DNA from: Apostichopus japonicus
Lineage: Eukaryota; Echinodermata; Holothuroidea; Aspidochirotida; Stichopodidae
DNA: 64,000 bases
Assembly: GCF_037975245.1 (NCBI RefSeq)
Contig: NC_092574.1
Location: 11,435,213-11,499,212 of the forward strand
Reading direction: 5' to 3'
Under the pieces are notes generated by a model. It searched no databases, was not told where the DNA came from, and was given only the letters and a program-made list of their open reading frames with translations. The position numbers were made by a program, and so were the translations under genes. Below, piece by piece: positions 1-13,865 of this stretch; position 1 is the stretch's first letter; each line of letters starts with the position of its first letter.

Positions 1-3000
1 CCACATTCCACTGTCATCATCCATGTCGTAGTCCTGAATCTTAATCCATCTCCTTATGCATCTGGAACAACGTCATCCTCCTACGTCTAAATCTGTCTTC
101 TGCATCTGAAACAACAAGGATAGAAAAACAGTTAGAACATATCAATTACATAACCCACCCACTGACCCTGGGACCCGTCCCCTCTTCTTCTGGTGGCATC
201 TTCCAGGGTCTTAATCTACCTCCTTCCGTCTGTATACACCTTCCACAGATATCACCCTTCTTCTTACGTCGTCATCATCCTAAGTCTAAATCTGTCTTCG
301 GCATCTGAAACAACAAGGCTAGAAAAACAGTAAGAACATATCAAATAAGTAACCCACCCACTAACCCTGGGACCATCCCCCCTCTTCGTCTGGTGGCATC
401 TTCAAGCGTCTTAATCCACCTCCTTCCGTCTGTATCCACCTTCCACAGACATCACCCTTCTTCTTACGCCGTCACCGTCCTACTTCTAAATCTGTCTTCT
501 GCATCTGAAAGAACAAGGCTAGAAAAACAGATAGAACATATCAAATACATAACCCACCCACTGACCCTGGGACCCGCCCCCGCTTCTTCTGGTGGCATCT
601 TCCAGCGTCTTAATCTACCTCCTTCCGTCTGTATCCACCTTCCACAGACATCACCCTTCTTCTTACGACGTCATCATCCTAAGTCTAAATCTGTCTTCTG
701 CATCTGAAACAACAAGGCTAGAAAAACAATAAGAACATATCAAATACATAACCCACCCACTGACCCTAGGACCCGCCCCCTCTTCTTCTGGTGGCATCTT
801 CCAGCGTCTTAATCCACCTCCTTCTGTATGTATCCAACTTCCACAGACATCACCCTTCTTCCTATGACTTCATCGTCCTACGTCTAAATCTGTCTTCTGC
901 ATCTGAAAGAACAAGGCTAGAAAAACAGATAGAACATATCAAATACATAGCCCACCCACTGACCCTGGGACCCGCCCCCTCTTCTCCTGGTGGCATCTTC
1001 CAGGGTCTTAATATACCTCCTTCCGTCTGGATCCACCTTCCACAGACATCACCCTTCTTTTTACGACGTCATCATCCTAAGTCTAAATCTGTCTTCTGCA
1101 TCTGAAACAACAAGGTAAGAAAAAAAAAGAACAACATATCAAATACATAACCCACCCACTGACCCTGGGACCCGCCCCCTCTTCTTCTGGTGGCATCTTC
1201 CAGCGTCTTGATCTACCTCCTTCCGTCTGTATCCACCTTCCACAGACATCACCCTTCTTCTTACGCCGTCACCGTCTAAATCTGACTTCTGCATCTGAAA
1301 GAACAAGGCTAGAAAAACAGATAGAACATATCAAATATATAACCCACCCACTGACCCTGGGACCCGCCCCCTCTTCTTCTGGTGGCATCTTCCAGCGTCT
1401 TAATCTACCTCCTTCCGTCTGTATCCACCTTCCACAGACATCACCCTCCTTCTTACCCTGTCACCGTCCTACGTCTAAATCTGTATTCTGCATCTGAAAC
1501 AACAAGGCTAGAAAAACAGATAGAACATATCAAATACATAACCCACCCACTGACCCTGGGACCCGCCCCCTCTTCTTCTGGTGGCATCTTCCAGCGTCTT
1601 AATCTACCTCCTTCCGTCTGTATCCACCTTCCACAGACATCACCCTCCTTCTTACCCTGTCACCGTCCTACGTCTAAATCTGTCTTCTGCATCTGAAACA
1701 ACAAGGCTAGAAAAACAGATAGAACATATCAAATACATAACCCACCCACTGACCCTGGGACCCGCCCCCTCTTCTTCTGGTGGCATATTCCAGCGTCTTA
1801 ATATACCTCCTTCCGTCTGCATCCACAGACATCACCCTTCTTCTTACGCCGTCACCATCCTACATCTAAATCTGTCTTCTGCATCTGAAACAACAAGGCT
1901 AGAAAAACATATAGAACATATCAAATACATAACCCACCCACTGACCCTGGGACCCGCCCCCTCTTCTTCTGGTGGCATATTCCAGCGTCTTAATCCACCT
2001 CCTTCCGTCTGTATCCACCTTCCACAGACATCACCCTTCTTCTTACGTCGTCACCCGCCTACGTCTAAATCTGTCTTCTGCATCTGAAACAACAAGGCTA
2101 GAAAAACAGATAGAACATATCAAATACATAACCCACCCACTGACCCTGGGACCCGCCCCCTCTTCTTCTGGTGGCATCTTCCAGGATCTTAATCCACCTC
2201 CTTCCGTCTGTATCCACCTTCCACAGACATCACCCTCTTCTTACGCCGTCACCGTCCTACGTCTAAATCTGTCTTCGGCATCTGAAACAACAAGGCTAGA
2301 AATACAGATAGAAAATATCAAATACATAACCCACCCACTGACCCTGGGACCCGCCCCCTCTTCTTCTGGTGGCATATTCCAGCGTCTTAATCCACCTCCT
2401 TCCGTCTGTATCCACCTTCCACAGACATCACCCTTTTTCTTACGTTGTCACCCTCCTACGTCTAAATCTGTCTTCTGCATCTGAAAGAACAAGGCTAGAA
2501 AAACAGATAGAACATATCAAATACATAACCCACCCACTGACCCTGGGACCCGCCCCCTCTTCTTCTGGTGGCATGTTCAGCGTCTTAATCCACCTCCTTC
2601 CGTCTGTATCCACCTTCCACAGACATCACCCTTCTTCTTACGTCGTCACCGTCCTACGTCTAAATCTGTCTTCTGCATCTGAAAGAACAAGGCTAGAAAA
2701 ACAGATAGAACATATCAAATACATAACCCATCCACTGACCCTGGAACCCGCCCCCTCTTCTTCTGGTGGCATGTTCCAGGATCTTAATCCACCTCCTTCC
2801 GTCTGTATCCACCTTCCACAGACATCACCCTCTTCTTACGCCGTCCCCGTCCTACGTCTAAATCTGTCTTCGGCATCTGAAACAACAAGGCTAGAAATAC
2901 AGATAGAAAATATCAAATACATAACCCACCCACTGACCCTGGGACCCGCCCCCTCTTCTTCTGGTGGCATATTCCAGCGTCTTAATCCACCTCCTTCCGT

Positions 3001-6000
3001 CTGTATCCACCTTCCACAGACATCACCCTTTTTCTTACGTTGTCACCCTCCTACGTCTAAATCTGTCTTCTGCATCTGAAAGAACAAGGCTAGAAAAACA
3101 GATAGAACATATCAAATACATAACCCACCCACTGACCCTGGGACCCGCCCCCTCTTCTTCTGGTGGCATGTTCAGCGTCTTAATCCACCTCCTTCCGTCT
3201 GTATCCACCTTCCACAGACATCACCCTTCTTCTTACGTCGTCACCGTCCTACGTCTAAATCTGTCTTCTGCATCTGAAAGAACAAGGCTAGAAAAACAGA
3301 TAGAACATATCAAATACATAACCCACCCACTGACCCTGGAACCCGCCCCCTCTTCTTCTGGTGGCATGTTCAGCGTCTTAATCCACCTCCTTCCGTCTGT
3401 ATCCACCTTCCACAGACATCACCCTTCTTCTTACGTCGTCACCGTCCTACGTCTAAATCTGTCTTCTGCATCTGAAAGAACAAGGCTAGAAAAACAGATA
3501 GAACATATCAAATACATAACCCACCCACTGACCCTGGGACCCGCCCCCTCTTCTTCTGGTGGCATATTCCAGCGTCTAAATCCACCTCCTTCCGTCTGCA
3601 TCCACCTTCCACAGACATCACCCTTCTTCTTACGTCGTCACCCTCCTACGTCTAAATCTGTCTTCTGCATCTGAAACAACAAGGCTAGAAAAACAGATAG
3701 AACATATCAAATACATAACCCACCCACTGACCCTGGGACCCGCCCCCTCTTCTTCTGGTGGCATCTTCCAGCGTCTTAATCCACCTCCTTCCGTCTGTAT
3801 CCACCTTCCACAGACATCACCCTTCTTCTTACGTCGTCACCGTCCTACGTCTAAATCTGTCTTCTGCATCTGAAACAACAAGGCTAGAAAAACAGATAGA
3901 ACATATCAAATACATAACCCACCCACTGACCCTGGGACCCGCCCCCTCTTCTTCTGGTGGCATATTCCAGCGTCTAAATCCACCTCCTTCCGTCTGCATC
4001 CACCTTCCACAGACATCACCCTTCTTCTTACGTCGTCACCCTCCTACGTCTAAATCTGTCTTCTGCATCTGAAACAACAAGGATAGAAAAACAGATAGAA
4101 CATATCAAATACATAACCCACCCACTGACCCTGGGACCCGCCCCCTCTTCTTCTGGTGGCATCTTCCAGCGTCTTAATCCACCTCCTTCCGTCTGTATCC
4201 ACCTTCCACAGACATCACCCTTCTTCTTACGTCGTCACCGTCCTACGTCTAAATCTGTCTTCTGCATCTGAAACAACAAGGCTAGAAAAACAGATAGAAC
4301 ATATCAAATACATAACCCACCCACTGACCCTGGGACCCGCCCCCTCTTCTTCTGGTGGCATATTCCAGCGTCTTAATCCACCTCCTTCCGTCTGTATCCA
4401 CCTTCCACAGACATCACCCTTCTTCTTACGCCGTCACCGTCCTACGTCTAAATCTGTCTTCTGCATCTGAAAGAACACGGCTAGAAAAACAGATAGAACA
4501 TATCAAATACATAACCCACCCACTGACCCTGGGACCCGCCCCCTCTTCTTCTGGTGGCATATTCCAGCGTCTTAATCCACCTCCTTCCGTCTGTATCCAC
4601 CTTCCACAGACATCACCCTTCTTCTTACGCCGTCACCGTCCTACGTCTAAATCTGTCTTCTGCATCTGAAACAACAAGGCTAGAAAAACAGATAGAACAT
4701 ATCAAATACACAACCCACCCACTGACCCTGGGACCCGCCCCCTCTTCTTCTGGTGGCATCTTCCAGGATCTTAATCCACCTCCTTCCGTCTGTATCCACC
4801 TTCCACAGACATCACCCTTCTTCTTACGCCGTCACCGTCCTACGTCTAAATCTGTCTTCGGCATCTGAAACAACAAGGCTAGAAAAACAGATAGAAAATA
4901 TCAAATACATAACCCACCCACTGACCCTGGGACCCGCCCCCTCTTCTTCTGGTGGCATATTCCAGCGTCTTAATCCACCTCCTTCCGTCTGTATCCACCT
5001 TCCACAGACATCACCCTTCTTCTTACGTCGTCACCCTCCTACGTCTAAATCTGTCTTCTGCATCTGAAACAACAAGGCTAGAAAAACATATAGAATATTT
5101 CAAATACATAACCCACCCACTGACCCTGGGACCCGCCCCCTCTTCTTCTGGTGGCATCTTCCAGCGTCTTAATCCACCTCCTTCCGTCTGTATCCACCTT
5201 CCACAGACATCACCCTTCTTCTTACGTCGTCACCCTCCTACGTCTAAATCTGTCTTCTGCATCTGAAACAACAAGGCTAGAAAAACAGATAGAACATATC
5301 AAATACATAACCCACCCACTGACCCTGGGACCCGCCCCCTCTTCTTCTGGTGGCATCTTCCAGCGTCTTAATCCACCTCCTTCCGTCTGTATCCACCTTC
5401 CACAGACATCACCCTTCTTCTTACGTCGTCACCCTCCTACGTCTAAATCTGTCTTCTGCATCTGAAACAACAAGGCTAGAAAAACAGATAGAACATATCA
5501 AATACATAACCCACCCACTGACCCTGGGACCCGCCCCCTCTTCTTCTGGTGGCATATTCCAGCGTCTTAATCCACCTCCTTCCGTCTGTATCCACCTTCC
5601 ACAGACATCACCCTTCTTCTTACGTCGTCACCGTCCTACGTCTAAATCTGTCTTCTGCATCTGAAACAACAAGGCTAGAAAAACAGATAGAACATATCAA
5701 ATACATAACCCACCCACTGACCCTGGGACCCGCCCCCTCTTCTTCTGGTGGCATATTCCAGCGTCTTAATCCACCTCCTTCCGTCTGCATCCACCTTCCA
5801 CAGACATCACCCTTCTTCTTACGTCGTCACCCTCCTACGTCTAAATCTGTCTTCTGCATCTGAAACAACAAGGCTAGAAAAACAGATAGAACATATCAAA
5901 TACATAACCCACCCACTGACCCTAGGACCCGCCCCCTCTTCTTCTGGTGGCATCTTCCAGGATCTTAATCCACCTCCTTCCGTCTGTATCCACCTTCCAC

Positions 6001-9000
6001 AGACATCACCCTTCTTCTTACGCCGTCACCGTCCTACGTCTAAATCTGTCTTCGGCATCTGAAACAACAAGGCTAGAAAAACAGATAGAACATATCAAAT
6101 ACATAACCCACCCACTGACCCTGGGACCCGCCCCCTCTTCTTCTGGTGGCATCTTCCAGGATCTTAATCCACCTCCTTCCGTCTGTATCCACCTTCCACA
6201 GACATCACCCTTCTTCTTACGTCGTCACCGTCCTACGTCTAAATCTGTCTTCTGCATCTGAAACAACAAGGCTAGAAAAACAGATAGAACATATCAAATA
6301 CATAACCCACCCACTGACCCTGGGACCCGCCCCCTCTTCTTCTGGTGGCATATTCCAGCGTCTAAATCCACCTCCTTCCGTCTGCATCCACCTTCCACAG
6401 ACATCACCCTTCTTCTTACGTCGTCACCCTCCTACGTCTAAATCTGTCTTCTGCATCTGAAACAACAAGGCTAGAAAAACAGATAGAACATATCAAATAC
6501 ATAACCCACCCACTGACCCTGGGACCCGCCCCCTCTTCTTCTGGTGGCATCTTCCAGCGTCTTAATCCACCTCCTTCCGTCTGTATCCACCTTCCACAGA
6601 CATCACCCTTCTTCTTACGTCGTCACCGTCCTACGTCTAAATCTGTCTTCTGCATCTGAAACAACAAGGCTAGAAAAACATATAGAACATATCAAATACA
6701 TAACCCACCCACTGACCCTGGGACCCGCCCCCTCTTCTTCTGGTGGCATATTCCAGCGTCTAAATCCACCTCCTTCCGTCTGCATCCACCTTCCACAGAC
6801 ATCACCCTTCTTCTTACGTCGTCACCCTCCTACGTCTAAATCTGTCTTCTGCATCTGAAACAACAAGGCTAGAAAAACAGATAGAACATATCAAATACAT
6901 AACCCACTTACTGACCCTGGGACCCGCCCCCTCTTCTTCTGGTGGCATCTTCCAGGATCTTAATCCACCTCCTTCCGTCTGTATCCACCTTCCACAGACA
7001 TCACCCTTCTTCTTACGCCGTCACCGTCCTACGTCTAAATCTGTCTTCGGCATCTGAAACAACAAGGCTAGAAAAACAGATAGAAAATATCAAATACATA
7101 ACCCACCCACTGACCCTGGGACCCGCCCCCTCTTCTTCTGGTGGCATATTCCAGCGTCTTAATCCACCTCCTTCCGTCTGTATCCACCTTCCACAGACAT
7201 CACCCTTCTTCTTACGTCGTCACCCTCCTACGTCTAAATCTGTCTTCTGCATCTGAAAGAACACGGCTAGAAAAACAGATAGAACATATCAAATACATAA
7301 CCCACCCACTGACCCTGGGACCCGCCCCCTCTTCTTCTGGTGGCATATTCCAGCGTCTTAATCCACCTCCTTCCGTCTGTATCCACCTTCCACAGACATC
7401 ACCCTTCTTCTTACGCCGTCACCGTCCTACGTCTAAATCTGTCTTCTGCATCTGAAACAACAAGGCTAGAAAAACAGATAGAACATATCAAATACACAAC
7501 CCACCCACTGACCCTGGGACCCGCCCCCTCTTCTTCTGGTGGCATATTCCAGCGTCTAAATCCACCTCCTTCCGTCTGCATCCACCTTCCACAGACATCA
7601 CCCTTCTTCTTACGTCGTCACCCTCCTACGTCTAAATCTGTCTTCTGCATCTGAAACAACAAGGCTAGAAAAACAGATAGAACATATCAAATACATAACC
7701 CACCCACTGACCCTGGGACCCGCCCCCTCTTCTTCTGGTGGCATCTTCCAGGATCTTAATCCACCTCCTTCCGTCTGTATCCACCTTCCACAGACATCAC
7801 CCTTCTTCTTACGCCGTCACCGTCCTACGTCTAAATCTGTCTTCGGCATCTGAAACAACAAGGCTAGAAAAACAGATAGAAAATATCAAATACATAACCC
7901 ACCCACTGACCCTGGGACCCGCCCCCTCTTCTTCTGGTGGCATATTCCAGCGTCTTAATCCACCTCCTTCCGTCTGTATCCACCTTCCACAGACATCACC
8001 CTTCTTCTTACGTCGTCACCCTCCTACGTCTAAATCTGTCTTCTGCATCTGAAACAACACGGCTAGAAAAACAGATAGAACATATCAAATACATAACCCA
8101 CCCACTGACCCTGGGACCCGCCCCCTCTTCTTCTGGTGGCATATTCCAGCGTCTTAATCCACCTCCTTCCGTCTGTATCCACCTTCCACAGACATCACCC
8201 TTCTTCTTACGCCGTCACCGTCCTACGTCTAAATCTGTCTTCTGCATCTGAAACAACAAGGCTAGAAAAACAGATAGAACATATCAAATACACAACCCAC
8301 CCACTGACCCTGGGACCCGCCCCCTCTTCTTCTGGTGGCATCTTCCAGGATCTTAATCCACCTCCTTCCGTCTGTATCCACCTTCCACAGACATCACCCT
8401 TCTTCTTACGCCGTCACCGTCCTACGTCTAAATCTGTCTTCGGCATCTGAAACAACAAGGCTAGAAAAACAGATAGAAAATATCAAATACATAACCCACC
8501 CACTGACCCTGGGACCCGCCCCCTCTTCTTCTGGTGGCATATTCCAGCGTCTTAATCCACCTCCTTCCGTCTGTATCCACCTTCCACAGACATCACCCTT
8601 CTTCTTACGTCGTCACCCTCCTACGTCTAAATCTGTCTTCTGCATCTGAAAGAACACGGCTAGAAAAACAGATAGAACATATCAAATACATAACCCACCC
8701 ACTGACCCTGGGACCCGCCCCCTCTTCTTCTGGTGGCATCTTCCAGCGTCTTAATCCACCTCCTTCCGTCTGTATCCACCTTCCACAGACATCACCCTTC
8801 TTCTTACGCCGTCACCGTCCTACGTCTAAATCTGTCTTCTGCATCTGAAACAACAAGGCTAGAAAAACAGATAGAACATATCAAATACACAACCCACCCA
8901 CTGACCCTGGGACCCGCCCCCTCTTCTTCTGGTGGCATATTCCAGCGTCTTAATCCACCTCCTTCCGTCTGCATCCACCTTCCACAGACATCACTCTTCT

Positions 9001-9300
9001 TCTTACGTCATCACCGTCCTACGTCTAAATCTGTCTTCTGCATCTGAAAGAACAAGGCTAGAAAAACAGATAGAACATATCAAATACATAACCCACCCAC
9101 TGACCCTGGGACCCGCCCCCCTCTTCTTCTGGTGGCATCTTCCAGGGTCTTAATCCACCTCCTTCCGTCTGTATCCACCTTCCACAGTCATCACCCTTCT
9201 TCTTACGTCGTCACCGTCCTACGTCTAAATCTGTCTTCTGCATCTGAAACGATAAGGCAAGAAAAACAGTCAAAACATATCAAATACATAAGCCACACAC
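1..9300 (+). repeat. 199-bp satellite array
   Basis: About 47 head-to-tail copies of a 199-bp unit. Recurring landmarks are the phrases CTTCTTCTGGTGGCAT, CCACCTCCTTCCGTCTG and ACCCACCCACTGACCCTGGG. From about 2400 to 8900 units differ by only a few bases; near 1-1300 and after 9000 they carry more substitutions and small indels. Two 198-bp variants (a missing C in GGCATGTTCAGCG and a missing T in TCACCCTCTTCTTACG) combine with a 199-bp unit into a 595-bp block seen at 2369 and again at 2964. The array decays into single-copy sequence near 9300. Open frames of 104-236 codons run through it, but 199 is not a multiple of 3, so each reads successive units in different frames. I regard the array as non-coding satellite. 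Confidence 0.97.
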
Positions 9301-9505
9301 TTACCAAGCCTCCCATTAGGGCCAAAGTAACACCTATAAAACTATAAGTCTCCTTAGCGATATCTAATGGACCCATAGCAAAAGTTTGATTTTGTTTTTG
9401 CAGGTGGGGATGGGTGGAGGAGGGGACACAATATTTGGGGAGGGTGCTATGGGATGGATCCAAAGGGAGTGTGTACCCCTTTAGAGTCTGAAAAATTGGA
9501 GTAAG

Positions 9506-11062
9506 TCCTGGTGGAAATTCCAGTAGAACTTTTGAACTGGGTTCAACAGGAATTTTCTATATGGAAATTGGCACAAATTTGAACTAGGTTGAAATGGGTG
9601 AACTGGGGTTCCCAACTGGTTCAACTATGTTTTACTGGGTCCAACTGGTTCAACTATGTTTTACTGGGTCAACTATATTTTACTGCTTTCAACTGGGTCA
9701 ACTATGTTTTGCTGGATTAAACTGGGTGAACTATGTTTTACTGCTTATATTTTTAAAAAGGTTGAACTGGGATTCTCAACTGGTGTTATCTACACAATAT
9801 AACGCCACACTATAAAACGTTTTTTTTTATTTAATGTAGATCGATACTGTACAAATGAAGCCTCACTTGAAATTAGATTGATAGTTTAATGTTTATAATG
9901 CTCAGTATAGGGCATCCTCACATTTGTAGCATATACGTGTATGCTGTATACTTCACTAATAACTTTCAAAAAGTATGTTATTATGCCAAAAGGACACTTC
10001 ATGTTTGAAATCAAGGCAATAATATAAAGATACTGCAAGATCACAAAGGAGGGAACTTAACCGCGGTAATAATTTGAAATTGTTGGTAAAATCGGTTACA
10101 AATGCGATTCTGCGAAGCTTCTGTTGGCGTATGTGGTTTGCGGTTTCGGATTTTATAAATTTTAGCGCTGACGCAAGACAAATGTCAAAGTTCAAATTTA
10201 GTCGGATCATACCATTTTGCACTAGGGATGCATTTTGCCTACCAATTGTTCAAATTGGCCGAACAAAGTACAGTATAACATAATTTGTTCAAATTTATTT
10301 TATAGTCAATATTTCATATTTTTAATCATTGCGGTACAAAAGTTTAATCGTTCAATCATAACTGTGATAAATATGACAAAGATTTATTTTACACCCCTTC
10401 ATAAGTTGGCTAATTTAGCATTTTCAATATATTACGATACCGTTGCTGCTTACGAACTTACATTATAATATTCTCGATAATTACGCCTAAAAGCAGTCAA
10501 CATAGTCCAAACCCAGTTGGGCCAGTGTGAAACCTAGTTCAACCCCAACATGGCAAGTTCACCAGTCAACATAGTCCAAACCCAGTTGGGCCAGTGTGAA
10601 ACCTAGTTCAACCCAAACAGGGCAAGTTCACCAGTAAACATAGTTAACACCCAGTTGGGCCTGTGAAAACCAGTGAAACCTAGTTAAACCCCAGCTGGGT
10701 CAGTTCACCAGCCAATAGTCCAAACCCAGTTGGGCCAGTGCAAAACCAATGAAACCTACTTCAATTAACCCCAACAGGGCAAGTTCACCAGTCAACATAG
10801 CTCAAACCCAGTTGGGCTAGTGCAAAAACCAGTGAAACCTAGTTGAAACCCAGCTGGATCAGTTCAAACATAGTTCAAATTCAGTTGGGCCTTGACAAAC
10901 CCATGCAGTTGAACATTGTGTAAACCCATTTCAACCTAGCTCATGCACAGCATAGTCCAGTTGGAACCCAGTAAAACCCAGTTAGACACAGTTAAACATA
11001 GTAGGCCCTAGTAGGACCTACTTGATTTTTTAACTGGGTTCTACTGGAATTTCTACCAGGGA
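9506..11062. mobile_element. Foldback-like non-autonomous element with subterminal repeats
   Basis: The ends form an inverted repeat: TCCTGGTGGAAATTCCAG on the left and, reverse-complemented, TCCCTGGTAGAAATTCCAG on the right. Inside the left end (about 9530-9790) are short repeats built on AACTGGGTCAACTATG. Inside the right end (about 10490-11040) are about 70-bp repeats built on the complementary phrase CATAGTCCAAACCCAGTTGG, so the subterminal arrays are inverted relative to each other. The 9790-10490 interior is AT-rich with no recognised gene. The paralogous copy at 11609-11783 lacks the element and supplies an empty site. The TSD is too short to define (perhaps G). The transposase family is unknown. 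Confidence 0.78.
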
Positions 11063-11783
11063 GGGGCACATCCCCCAACACACACGCAATGCCAGCTCCC
11101 TTTCCCCATGGTTACCGTACCGCCTCCAAACAGCAGCGTTTTTCTGCATGCCCATCACTCTTCAATATAGTAAGTAATTCCAACACCATCATTACTCCAG
11201 CATTGTGGACCCCATTCGACAAACGCATTGAATAGACCAAACTAGTGAATCTTTACTTTGGGACCAGACCGGGGGCCAGATTTCTCCAATAGAGGAGACA
11301 GAGTGGGCTGGTGGTCAAGGACCCACAAGTTAGTATGTAAAAATCATCGTGCTTTTCAGTAGTTTTTTATCATAGGACTATGAATTACTGGTATATGCAA
11401 TCCTTGGCAGTTAAGGCGAGCCCTAGTCTTGAGGGTGTTTAAAACTAGATTGCCCACACATTGTTTCTATATGCACTGCTACGCTGCGTGGCCAGCATCC
11501 TTGTTGTGATCCCCGAGATGGGTTTTAACCAGTATACAACAGAAGCAGAAAAATTACTTGAAGGGTTACAGACTGTTCTTTGAAGCAATATAAACGCATT
11601 ATTTTTATAAACTGATGGGACACAAAATTTGGGGAGTGATCCAAAGTCTGAAAATTGGAGCAAGGGGCCCATCCCCCCACACACGCTAGGCCAGTACCCT
11701 TCCCACATGGTTACCGTACTGCCTTTAATCAATACCGTTTTCCTGCATGGCCATATCACTTTTCAATAGTAATTAATTCCTAC

Positions 11784-12602
11784 CAGGGAAGTAGCCAGGG
11801 GAGCGACCGTTCCCCCTTTCAGTGTCGCAAAAATGTTAAAAACTGTTGTTTGCATGGTATTTTGTCAGTGCTCTTTTGTTCTTGAATACTAGTCAGCTCC
11901 ATTAACTCGATTATAAACGTACTAAAATTCAGGCCTATACTAACGCAGCTACTTAGTTTCGCAGATGCAATTAGATCAATGTAGCCTGTAGACTATTACA
12001 AGCATACAGTTGGCCACTGCGTAATGAAATATATATTGCCTACCTAAGCGCACTCGATGGAGTGTCACGAACCGTATGCTCAACGACGTCATCAACGTTC
12101 GTTAACATCCTTTCTATGATTCGTCCTAAGTTGTTGCACGAACAGCATGTTATGAAGCTAGCTAGCAATCGTACGTGATACGCGCTTCCTACAAATAATT
12201 ATTTCACTGCTAATACACTGCGATAACGATATTTTTTAGGCCACTGCACATCTGGCGGTCTTACAAAATATGAAAGTTTATATTGTCCAGCAGTTAAGTT
12301 CGTCAAATGTATTTAAGTCCAGACATTGGACAATAAACAAGAATCATCCTACTGGAAAAATTGTAAAAGAGCACTACGTTTGTCTATCTGATAAAGCCTA
12401 ATATGTAAAAGAACATGTAAACGAATTCAAACAGGAAACAAAATCTGCTGATAATATGATATGATAATTATGAAACTGCAAAACATTGCACCAGATCGTT
12501 CTAAGGACCAGCAATTGTTCAAAAAAACTCAAAGGGGGACACCCCTCCCCCATATCAATCGCAAATAAGTGCTCCCATTTCAAATTCCTGGCTACGTTGC
12601 TG
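11784..12602. mobile_element. hAT-like non-autonomous element, family A, copy 1
   Basis: Terminal inverted repeats are CAGGGAAGTAGCCAGG and CCTGGCTACGTTGCTG. It is flanked by an 8-bp TSD with one mismatch (ATTCCTAC / ATTCCTTC), the length typical of hAT. The internal sequence matches 39183-40116 over most of its length, including ACAGTTGGCCACTGCGTAAT and GTTGTTGCACGAACAGCATG. No transposase frame is present. The empty site is visible in the paralogous sequence near 11171-11200. Confidence 0.88.
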
Positions 12603-12937
12603 ATTCCTTCGCCAGCATTACTCCAGCATTGTGGACCCCGTTCAACAAACGCATTGAATAGACCAAACTAGTGTATCTTTACTTTGGGACCAGACTGCTC
12701 CAATAGAGGCCCCACAAGTTAGTATGTAAAAATCATCGTGCTTTTCAGTAGTTTTTATCACAGGACTATAAAAGACTGGAATACGCAAGCCTTAGCCGTT
12801 AAGGAGAGCCCTAGCTAGTCTTGAGGATGTTTAAAACTAGATTGCCCACGCAATTACTAGCACTGCTGCTAGGTTACAGACCGTTCTTTGAAGAAATATC
12901 AACGCGTTATTATAATTATTATAAACCGACCATATCT

Positions 12938-13865
12938 CTATAAAGTTGGTGTTCCTCTCTCAACACTAAAACAAGCAACTTGTCGTGAGCAATAAAAAGA
13001 TTGGTTAGTTAAATTTGGAAGATTTTACTCACCTGCACTGCATTAGCAGCACGAAGTTCCAACGGTTGCTTCCTCCATCATTAACCGTCAGGTTTCAAAC
13101 TAAATTCCCGCCAATTCTCATCAATACGGATGTGTTGTTTTCTGGCCTTCTTTCAAAGGATTATCTTTCAAAGTCAGTGAACCAATGAGGTGACTCTACT
13201 TACGTCCTTTTAAATAATGGTGCCAGTGAACTGGTTTGTAGTACCTTGTTCAAGTTGATCCTAATCTACAAGTTGTGTCCCGACTCAATGTAATTTTGTT
13301 AGTGCTTAATATCCGAGAATCTTAAGTATTTTATGGCACTAAGGGGAATTACTAAGCTTCGAAGGTGGGGGATTTTTGGCTGACAATTTTTCTCTTTACA
13401 AATTTTCTCAAACTCCTCGATCGCACTGTGAACAAACAATGGTGGGATGCAGGAGTTCAAGGAGGTGTTGGGGTGGCATTATGATCGTTAATTCCGACTC
13501 CCGTGTATGAGGGCCCTCTCCTAAAAAACTGTTCAACGTGTAAAGGTGCATACTGAGGTATGTGTATGTATGCTTTCTATTAATACGGCCATACGTGCAA
13601 AGTTGTGCTAATAACTATACTGTATTATGTGAGGTTGAAAGGGAGGCATATAATAAAAAGCCTGAGAAATGAACAATCAAATCATTCATTTTTACTCCCA
13701 TCGTAACTTGGCTACTGGTTCTGGGAAAGTCGTGCCTGTTGGGTGGGGAAAATAGAGCACTCACTCCTCAGTCTGCGTAGAACATGTGGTATTTGTGGTA
13801 CGAAATGCAAGGATCAAAATGTTCGGAAAGTTTATGAAGATAACCTAACTGAGGGATTTGCCTAA
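12938..13865. other. Gene-poor stretch
   Basis: Single-copy AT-rich sequence between the duplication and the SINE fragment. I see no recognisable coding exon, repeat or RNA gene. Confidence 0.5.

Larger units (their letters stand above)
9411..12937 (+). repeat. Tandemly duplicated segment, each copy with its own insertion
   Basis: Copy 1 is 9411-9505 plus 11063-11608. Copy 2 is 11609-11783 plus 12603-12937. Shared landmarks in the same order include GGGACACAAAATTTGGGGAG, TCTGAAAATTGGAG, ATGGTTACCGTACTGCC, ATTACTCCAGCATTGTGG and ATCATCGTGCTTTTCAGTAG. Copy 1 is interrupted by the element at 9506-11062 and copy 2 by the element at 11784-12602; each interruption is absent from the other copy. 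Copy 1 also has about 100 bp near 11450-11560 missing from copy 2. No coding potential was recognised. Confidence 0.85.

Noticed and set aside
1-9300. CRISPR-like regular repeats.
   Set aside because: The whole 199-bp unit is conserved, with no repeat-spacer alternation, and the genome is eukaryotic.
393-9347. Dozens of overlapping 104-236-codon frames in the first satellite.
   Set aside because: They reuse the same repeat unit in shifted frames because the period is 199 bp. Starts are mostly non-ATG and no domain is present.
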